NCBI GenBank assembly: GCA_905202595.1
Contig: CAJKSP010000016.1
Location: 1 to 46,688, forward strand
Length of the DNA: 46,688 nt
Source: an uncultured Sutterella sp.
GTDB lineage: Bacteria; Pseudomonadota; Gammaproteobacteria; Burkholderiales; Burkholderiaceae_F
Direction of reading: 5' to 3'
Shown in pieces: positions 41,511 to 46,688 of this stretch. Below the pieces are notes generated by a model. The model saw only the letters and a program-made list of their open reading frames with translations. It was not told the DNA's origin and made no database searches. Made by a program: the position numbers and the translations under genes. Within the stretch, counting starts at the first letter, position 1; each line of letters begins with the position of its first letter.

Positions 41511-41838
41511 GACAGTGTTTTCTCCTGGCTGCTGGCGGGATGCGGACCTTCGAGGGAGAGGCTGCGGGAAAGTGCAGAAAAATTTATCTCTCCAAAGCTC
41601 GAAAGCGCTGCGCACCCTTGCAGAAGAGCGCAAGTCTGCAGGCATTGCAGGCTTGCGCAGAGGTAACGAGTTCTCGCATCTCCTTGAAACTGCAAGGATT
41701 TGCCGATTTTTGACAGTGTTAAGCCAACCGTCGGAGGCTCGGCCATCGGATGCAGTTCTTTGGGAGGAAGCAGATGTATAAAATTTTATATACAATTTTT
41801 CCCATCGGCGCAATTTCTTTTTCAGGCCTTTCCCCAAA
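41511..41838. promoter_or_regulatory. Divergent promoter region with near-palindrome
   Basis: This 328-bp gap separates the oxidoreductase-hydrogenase genes from the YheO-type regulator gene. TGTATA (41775-41780) and TATACA (41789-41794) flank an AT-rich centre and form a 20-bp operator-like element. It is much more AT-rich than its surroundings and lies nearer to the regulator start. No gene is visible in the gap. Confidence 0.5.
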
Positions 41839-42501
41839 ATGGTTCGTCCTGCTCTCGCTCCTTACATTCCGGTGGCGGATCTCATCGCCAAAACTTTCGG
41901 AGACGACTGCGAAGTGGTGCTGCACGACTTCGCCGAGCCGCGGCATTCCGTCGTCTACGTGGCCAACGGCTTGGTTACCGGCCGGCAGGTCGGCGAAAGC
42001 TTCCGCCACCTGATTGCAAAGGCGGTTGAAGCCAAGGAGGATGAGGACGGCGTCATCGCCAACTATTGCTTTCGCGAGAACGGGAAGCTCATTCGCTCTT
42101 CATCGCTTCTGATCCGCGGCGGGCAGCGCGAGCTTGTGGGCGCGCTTTGCGTCAATGTCGACATGTCGAAGGCGGAGGCGGCGGCCAAGTGGCTGCAGGG
42201 GCTGCTGCCCGCCGCCGAGCAGAGCCGGATGCCGCAGGAAAGCGCGGCAGCGGGCTCGGATGCCGGCAGCGCTCGGGCAAGCCGCTCGATGACGGAGCTT
42301 GCCAGCGAGCTGATCGACCGCATCGTCGCCGAAGAGCCTGCCGGCCGCCTCACGCGCGAGCGGCGCCTTGAACTCATCCGCTTCATGGATTCGAAGGACG
42401 TCTTCCTCGTGAAGGGGGCGATCGAGCGCGTGGCCGAGCGCCTCGGGATTTCCAAGGTGACGGTCTACAGCGACCTCGACGAGGTGCGCGGCAAGCGTTG
42501 A
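41839..42501 (+). CDS. YheO/DauR-type PAS-HTH transcriptional regulator
   Basis: This 220-residue regulator has an N-terminal PAS-like YheO domain (about 5-115; typical GDDCEVVLHDF and HSVVYVANG-VTGR-VG blocks) and a C-terminal HTH_22 domain (about 150-218; LTRERRLELIRFMDSKDVFLVKGAIERVAERLGISKVTVYSDLDEV). A linker of low complexity joins them. It is divergent from the oxidoreductase-hydrogenase genes and close to a palindrome, so it may regulate them, itself, or the exporter gene 52 bp downstream. Related DauR controls D-arginine use in Pseudomonas, so a small-molecule effector is likely. Confidence 0.82.
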   Translation: MVRPALAPYIPVADLIAKTFGDDCEVVLHDFAEPRHSVVYVANGLVTGRQVGESFRHLIAKAVEAKEDEDGVIANYCFRENGKLIRSSSLLIRGGQRELVGALCVNVDMSKAEAAAKWLQGLLPAAEQSRMPQESAAAGSDAGSARASRSMTELASELIDRIVAEEPAGRLTRERRLELIRFMDSKDVFLVKGAIERVAERLGISKVTVYSDLDEVRGKR

Positions 42502-42553
42502 AAGGCTTAGCATTCGTTTTTTGCCTTTTCCTTCAGCCCGCAGGCTCATCATC

Positions 42554-43318
42554 ATGGAACTCGATCTCGCTACGCTTCTCATCGTCTGTCCGCTCGTTTT
42601 TCTCGGCGGACTCGTCGACTCCATCGCGGGCGGCGGCGGCCTCATTACGCTGCCGGCTTATCTGATGGCGGGCGTGCCGCCGCATCTTGCCATCGGCACG
42701 AACAAGCTTTCGAGCGCCATGGGCATGGCGGTGTCGACCGTGCGCCTCTACCGGGCAGGCTTCATCGACCTCAAGCTTTCCGTGTTTCCGGTGATTCTGG
42801 CCTTTGTCGGCAGCATCATCGGCGCGGAGATTGCGCTTCTCGTACCGGAAGACGTCTTTCAGCTGATCCTCGTCTTCTGCCTCCCTGTCGCGGCATTCTT
42901 CATTCTGCGCAAGAAGGCGCTTGAGCCTGATCCCGTCGAGATGAGCTTTCGGCGGCGTTCGGCAATCCTAGGCGCCTGCGCCTTCGTCTGCGGCGCCTAC
43001 GACGGCTTTTACGGCCCCGGCGCCGGCACGTTCATGCTCATCGCCTTTTCGATGATCGGACATCTCCAGGTCCGCGATGCCGCGGGGCAGATGAAGATGG
43101 CGAACTTCACGTCAGGGATCGCTGCGCTCATCGCCTTTGCGGCGGCGGGCGAGACGAATTGGCTTCTCGGCGGCGTAGCGGGCCTCTTCGGCATCGCCGG
43201 CCACTACATCGGCGCCGGACTGGTGCTGAAGAACGGCTCGAAAGTCGTGCGTCCAATCATTATTGCGGTCATGACGATTCTTCTCGTCAAGACTGTCTAC
43301 GATCTTTGGCTCAAATAG
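42554..43318 (+). CDS. TSUP (TauE/SafE) family anion exporter
   Basis: This 254-residue inner-membrane protein has about eight hydrophobic helices in two repeats. GGLVDSIAGGGGLITLPAYL near the N-terminus and YDGFYGPGAGTFMLIAF in the second half are the paired TSUP signatures. Members export sulphite, sulphoacetate or similar organosulphur anions. It starts 52 bp after the regulator gene on the same strand and precedes the homocysteine methyltransferase gene by about 100 bp, so a sulphur-related task is reasonable. The substrate is not shown by sequence. The start at 42554 matches the family; the earlier ATG at 42521 adds an Arg-rich stub. Confidence 0.85.
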   Translation: MELDLATLLIVCPLVFLGGLVDSIAGGGGLITLPAYLMAGVPPHLAIGTNKLSSAMGMAVSTVRLYRAGFIDLKLSVFPVILAFVGSIIGAEIALLVPEDVFQLILVFCLPVAAFFILRKKALEPDPVEMSFRRRSAILGACAFVCGAYDGFYGPGAGTFMLIAFSMIGHLQVRDAAGQMKMANFTSGIAALIAFAAAGETNWLLGGVAGLFGIAGHYIGAGLVLKNGSKVVRPIIIAVMTILLVKTVYDLWLK

Positions 43319-43419
43319 CATTCGGCGCGCTAGGCTTAGAGCCTGCAGACTTCTGACGGGTTCCGGCAGCTTCGTCCGCCGGCATCCCGCCTTGGCTCAA
43401 TTTTCAGGTCAACATTCAC

Positions 43420-44391
43420 ATGATTCAGCCCACTCGTCATCCGATGGCGGACGTCATCGCCCGCTGCGGCTCTCTCGTCATTGACGGCGCTATGTCCACT
43501 GCGCTTGAAGCGCTCGGCGCCGATTTGAACGACACGCTTTGGAGCGCCAAGGTGCTTGTCGAAAATCCTGCGCTCATCGAGCAGGTTCACTATGACTATT
43601 TCAAGGCCGGCGCTCAGGCGGCGATCACCGCGTCCTATCAGGCGACGGAAGCCGGCTTTGCGAAGAAGGGCGTCGGAAGCGCCAAGGCCGAAGAGCTGAT
43701 CGGGCTCTCCGTGACGCTGGCGAAGCAGGCCCGCGAGCGCTTCCTCAAGGACTATCCTGAAACCGACGGCCGCAACCTCATCATTGCAGGCGCTGTCGGC
43801 CCCTACGGCGCGTATTTGTCAAACGGCGCCGAGTACACGGGCGACTACCATCTCACCCGCGACGAGTACCGCGCATTCCACGCGCTGCGCGTGAAGGCGC
43901 TCGTCGAAGCAGGCGCTGATCTTCTCGGCATTGAGACGCAGCCGCGCCTCGACGAAATTGAAGCGGTTCTTTCGCTGATTGAGGATCAGGACATCACGAG
44001 CTGGGTCACGATGACGCTCAAGGACAGCGGCCATCTGCCGGACGGCACGCCGCTCGAAGAGGCGGCCCGCGTTCTCGATGCCAATCCGCATGTTGAAGCG
44101 ATCGGTCTCAATTGTGTGAAGCGCGAGTTCGTTGAGGATGCGCTTGAGGCGCTTCGCCGCGGCACTTCGAAGCCTCTCGTCGTGTATCCGAATGCCGGCC
44201 GCGTCTACGATCCGGCCACGAAGACCTGGCACGACGCGCCGGCTCATGCCGGCCATGCACCTCAAAGCTGGGGCGGCTTCGTTCCGCTGTGGCGCCGCAC
44301 AGGTGCGGTCTGCATTGGCGGCTGCTGCCAGACGTTGCCGAAGGACATCGTGCAGATTGCGCAGCTGATGCAGGGCGCTAAGGCGAAGTAG
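43420..44391 (+). CDS. mmuM: Homocysteine S-methyltransferase
   Basis: This 323-residue zinc enzyme transfers a methyl group from S-methylmethionine or S-adenosylmethionine to homocysteine, giving methionine. IDGAMSTALEALGADLND starts the barrel; the zinc cysteines are in GLNCVK and the C-terminal GGCCQT. YPNAGRVYD and GPYGAYLSNGAEYTGDY are typical of the MmuM/YagD group. AGGTCAA precedes the ATG. A strong terminator follows. No S-methylmethionine permease gene is adjacent, unlike E. coli mmuP-mmuM. Confidence 0.87.
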   Translation: MIQPTRHPMADVIARCGSLVIDGAMSTALEALGADLNDTLWSAKVLVENPALIEQVHYDYFKAGAQAAITASYQATEAGFAKKGVGSAKAEELIGLSVTLAKQARERFLKDYPETDGRNLIIAGAVGPYGAYLSNGAEYTGDYHLTRDEYRAFHALRVKALVEAGADLLGIETQPRLDEIEAVLSLIEDQDITSWVTMTLKDSGHLPDGTPLEEAARVLDANPHVEAIGLNCVKREFVEDALEALRRGTSKPLVVYPNAGRVYDPATKTWHDAPAHAGHAPQSWGGFVPLWRRTGAVCIGGCCQTLPKDIVQIAQLMQGAKAK

Positions 44392-44421
44392 CCTTTGCTC
44401 CTGAGGCGCCCGCCATCAAGT

Positions 44422-44460
44422 CGGCGGCTCTGTTTTCAGCAGGGCCGCCGTTTTTTTTTT
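44422..44460 (+). terminator. Intrinsic terminator of the methyltransferase gene
   Basis: CGGCGGC (44422-44428) pairs with GCCGCCG (44444-44450), with an inner CTG/CAG pairing, and is followed by ten T (44451-44460). Confidence 0.92.
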
Positions 44461-44470
44461 GTCCGAGCTG

Positions 44471-45427
44471 TTAGTGGAAGACTCGGCGCCACGCAGCTGG
44501 ACTCACGCCGAACTGCGCCTTGAAGCGCTGTCGAAACGTGACGGGAGAGTCGAACCCGCACCGTCCGGCCACCGCTTCTATGGACAGCGTTGTCTTTTCA
44601 AGCAGCTCCTGGGCGCGCTTGAGCCTTGCGGCCGTCAGCCATTGATAGGGCGTCATGCCGGTGGATCGCTCGAAGGCGCGAAAGAAGGTGCGCTCGCTCA
44701 TGGACGATTCGGCCGCAAGCGCTGAAATGGCGGGCGGTGCGCTGAGTTCCGTGGAGAGCCGTTCGACGGCGCGGTTGATCCGATCGTCCTTTGTGCTCGA
44801 CGGAACCGCATAGTCGATGAACTGCGCCTGACCGCCTTCGCGAAAGGGCGGCGCCACCATCAGGCGGGCCGTTTCGTTGGCGACTGCCGCGCCTTCAAGA
44901 CGGCGCAGCACATGAAGACAGCAGTCGATGCCTGCGACGATGCCGGCAGACGTTGCAATGCGGCCGTCGTCAACGTAAAGCGCCTTGGTATTGAGTCTGG
45001 CCCGCGGAAAGCATTTTTTGAATGCATCGGCGTCGGCCCAGTGCGTTGCGGCTTCTCGGCCGTCAAGGAGTCCTGCGTAGCCGAGGACGAAGCCGCCGCG
45101 GCAGAGTCCGATGATGAAAGCGCCGCGCTCGTATGCGCGCACGAGCTCCGAGAGAAGCGCATCGTCAGGCCGCTCCAGGGGATCGGGCCAGAAAGGGACA
45201 ATGATGATTGGCGAGCGCTCCAAAAGCTCCAGTCCGGCATCGACGTCTGCGCTGAGGCCGCCTTCGAGCGCAATGCGGCCGGGATGAACCGCGCAGAGCT
45301 CGATATGCCGCTTGTGTCCGCGAGCCGGAATCTGCTCGAAGACCATTCGCGGCACGGATAAAAAGAAAGCGCTGATGCCGGGGGTGACGACAAGGGCTGC
45401 GTCGCCTTTATAGAGCTCTTTGGGCAT
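44471..45427 (-). CDS. GlxA/FtrA-type AraC-family regulator with DJ-1/PfpI domain
   Basis: This is a 318-residue regulator. The N-terminal DJ-1/PfpI-like domain (about 5-190) has GLCRGGFVLGYAGLLDGREAATHW, where the nucleophile-elbow cysteine is present. The C-terminal AraC domain (about 215-318) holds both HTH motifs, ending ERTFFRAFERSTGMTPYQWL and FDSPVTFRQRFKAQFGVSP. It is divergent from the Tat-exported protein at 45580 across 152 bp, so that gene is a plausible target. Effectors of this group are usually small metabolites bound in the DJ-1-like domain. Confidence 0.85.
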   Translation of the reverse strand: MPKELYKGDAALVVTPGISAFFLSVPRMVFEQIPARGHKRHIELCAVHPGRIALEGGLSADVDAGLELLERSPIIIVPFWPDPLERPDDALLSELVRAYERGAFIIGLCRGGFVLGYAGLLDGREAATHWADADAFKKCFPRARLNTKALYVDDGRIATSAGIVAGIDCCLHVLRRLEGAAVANETARLMVAPPFREGGQAQFIDYAVPSSTKDDRINRAVERLSTELSAPPAISALAAESSMSERTFFRAFERSTGMTPYQWLTAARLKRAQELLEKTTLSIEAVAGRCGFDSPVTFRQRFKAQFGVSPAAWRRVFH

Positions 45428-45579
45428 GGCAGAAATTCATCGTTATTTGTTCATTATGCCTCTCACGGCAGATTGAGCGCGCCGATTAAGATTTTGAGCA
45501 TCTTCAGGATCCGCACTTGCTTCAGGCGCAATGCCAGGTTCGCTGCGGCATGCGGGTCATTTCATCTCAGAGGCGACAT

Positions 45580-46479
45580 ATGATTTCTCGACGTACTTTC
45601 CTTCAGGTGCCGCTTGCCGGCTCTGCTGCGGCGGCATTTGGCGCAGGAGCGGCATCTGCAGCTCAGGCGCAGCGCGCTCAAGCTCTGGAAACAACCGTGC
45701 AGCTCATTCGCAGCGCGACCGTCAAAGTGAAGCTTGGCGATGCCGTATTTCTTGTCGATCCGATGCTTGCGGACGAGGGCGCATGGCCGGGCTTTCCGCT
45801 TTCTGTCAATTCGCGCACGCGCAATCCGATGCGGCCTCTTCCAATGCCGGCAGCGGAGCTGCTTCAGGATGTCGATGCCGTCATCCTGACCCATCTGCAC
45901 GAAGACCATTGGGATCAGGCGGCGCGCGACGTCATTCCGAAGGATCTCCCGATCTTCGTCGACAGCGCCGAACATCAAAAGAATGTCCTGGCCGCTGGCT
46001 TCAAGCGCGTCGAAGTCCTCGAGCCCGACACCTTCTTCAAGGGCGTTTCGCTCACGCCTGCGATGAGCCAGCACGGAACGGATGAAGTCATGGCTTCCCA
46101 TCCGCTCGGCGACATGCTCGGCACGACGATGGGCGTTGTGTTCAAGCGTCCCGGCGCCATGAGCGTCTATATCGTGGGCGACAGCATCTGGAAGCCCTTC
46201 ATTACGGAGCAGATCTGGCGCTTCCGTCCCGATGTGATCGTTCTCAATACCGGCAATGCGATTGTGACGGAGCATCCGGAGTCGATCATCATGGGCACGA
46301 AGGACTTCATGCGGGCTTATCGCGAAGCGCCTTGGGCAAAGATTGTGGCCGTGCACATGGATGCGGTGAATCACTGCGTGCTCCATCGCGCCGATCTGCG
46401 CGACGTGATCGAGCTCTACAAGCTCGATCCAGCCCGCGCGCTTGTGCCTGAAGACGGAGAAGTGCTCCGCTTCGCATAG
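45580..46479 (+). CDS. Tat-exported metallo-beta-lactamase-fold hydrolase
   Basis: This 299-residue protein has a twin-arginine signal, SRRTFLQ, a hydrophobic core and a cut near ASA-AQ (about residue 30). The mature part is a metallo-beta-lactamase fold: THLHEDHWDQAA is the HxHxDH metal motif, VDPML and YIVGDS are the flanking strands, and the final His is in VHMDAVNHC. It resembles UlaG-like metal-dependent hydrolases. The start at 45580 is where the signal begins; an earlier ATG at 45517 adds a stretch before the Tat motif. Folding before export fits a metal enzyme. The substrate is unknown. The divergent AraC gene probably controls it. Confidence 0.82.
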   Translation: MISRRTFLQVPLAGSAAAAFGAGAASAAQAQRAQALETTVQLIRSATVKVKLGDAVFLVDPMLADEGAWPGFPLSVNSRTRNPMRPLPMPAAELLQDVDAVILTHLHEDHWDQAARDVIPKDLPIFVDSAEHQKNVLAAGFKRVEVLEPDTFFKGVSLTPAMSQHGTDEVMASHPLGDMLGTTMGVVFKRPGAMSVYIVGDSIWKPFITEQIWRFRPDVIVLNTGNAIVTEHPESIIMGTKDFMRAYREAPWAKIVAVHMDAVNHCVLHRADLRDVIELYKLDPARALVPEDGEVLRFA

Positions 46480-46534
46480 AGCATCAGGGATAGGGCGTCT
46501 TTAAAGCGGGCGGCAGCGCAATCCGGCCGCTCGC

Positions 46535-46574
46535 AAAAAAAAAAATCCCGCTGATTTCATCAATCAACGGGATT
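46535..46574 (-). terminator. Intrinsic terminator for the minus-strand gene entering from the right
   Basis: AATCCCG (46544-46550) pairs with CGGGATT (46568-46574), with inner TGATT/AATCA. Eleven A at 46535-46545 give a T-run on the minus strand. It may also end the gene at 45580. Confidence 0.85.
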
Positions 46575-46637
46575 CAGGATCTTTTTGCCGCAGGCGGTGC
46601 TGTTCGTAGGATCAGCTTTCAGCCTGCTTACTTATTA

Positions 46638-46688
46638 TTAAAGATCCTTCGCCTTGGCAGCGTTCGTGCCGACGATGCGGCCGTTCAC
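46638..46688 (-). CDS. C-terminal end of a further gene, possibly a flavocytochrome c reductase
   Basis: Read from 46688 the minus strand gives NGRIVGTNAAKAKDL and a TAA at 46638-46640, followed downstream by the terminator at 46535-46574. GRIVGTNAA is like the last helix of FAD reductases of the flavocytochrome c family (compare FGRIAGDAA at the end of the gene at 17160). Only 16 codons are visible, so the family is a guess. Confidence 0.4.
   Translation of the reverse strand: MNGRIVGTNAAKAKDL

Overview
The window reads as chromosome of a GC-rich, anaerobic, host-associated betaproteobacterium of the Sutterellaceae type (Burkholderiales; Sutterella-like). This is an inference from gene content: a tetraheme flavocytochrome c reductase, a GsiB-type binding-protein array, TtdAB tartrate dehydratase, an [FeFe]-hydrogenase, ADP-forming acetyl-CoA synthetase, peptidases, and no sugar-catabolic gene. 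Protein-coding DNA is strongly GC- and alanine-biased throughout.

Region 1 (1-1782) holds little long coding sequence. It is a hairpin-dense tract with two and a half copies of a repeat made of structured leader, small ORF and UUCG hairpin. Only the third copy (931-1068) keeps a membrane segment. One leader stem differs between copies by a paired, compensating change, which suggests a functional RNA. Region 2 (1783-10785) is a five-gene, one-direction block: CobS-like AAA+ ATPase, zincin/VWA CobT-like protein, MobH/TraI-like relaxase with all expected HD metal ligands replaced, TraD-type coupling ATPase, and a DUF4400-like membrane protein. It resembles the relaxase and coupling end of an integrative conjugative element, but no mating-pore gene is in view and housekeeping genes follow directly.

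Region 3 (10884-18953) has a U32 peptidase-family protein, a lysine riboswitch with terminator controlling an APC amino-acid permease, a YtcJ-like amidohydrolase, and a LysR regulator divergent from a secreted tetraheme flavocytochrome c. Region 4 (19094-24709) has a hypothetical protein, ADP-forming acetyl-CoA synthetase, peptidase T and a repeat lipoprotein. Region 5 (25176-32197) is four tandem GsiB-like periplasmic binding proteins with no permease or ATPase genes beside them, followed by an MFS transporter.

Region 6 (33799-41510) is central anaerobic metabolism: ttdAB (L-tartrate to oxaloacetate), a LysR regulator, malate dehydrogenase, and an [FeFe]-hydrogenase preceded by an unusual NuoF-tail/GltD fusion oxidoreductase; the last three lie head to tail on the minus strand in the order oxidoreductase, hydrogenase, mdh. 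Region 7 (41839-46688) has a YheO-type regulator, a TSUP exporter, homocysteine methyltransferase, a GlxA-type AraC regulator divergent from a Tat-exported metallo-beta-lactamase-fold protein, and the tail of a further minus-strand gene.

Together the genes fit an asaccharolytic lifestyle: peptides, glutathione-like peptides, lysine and tartrate are taken up or cleaved, acetyl-CoA yields ATP by the ADP-forming ligase, and electrons are disposed of through H2 and a periplasmic flavocytochrome reductase.
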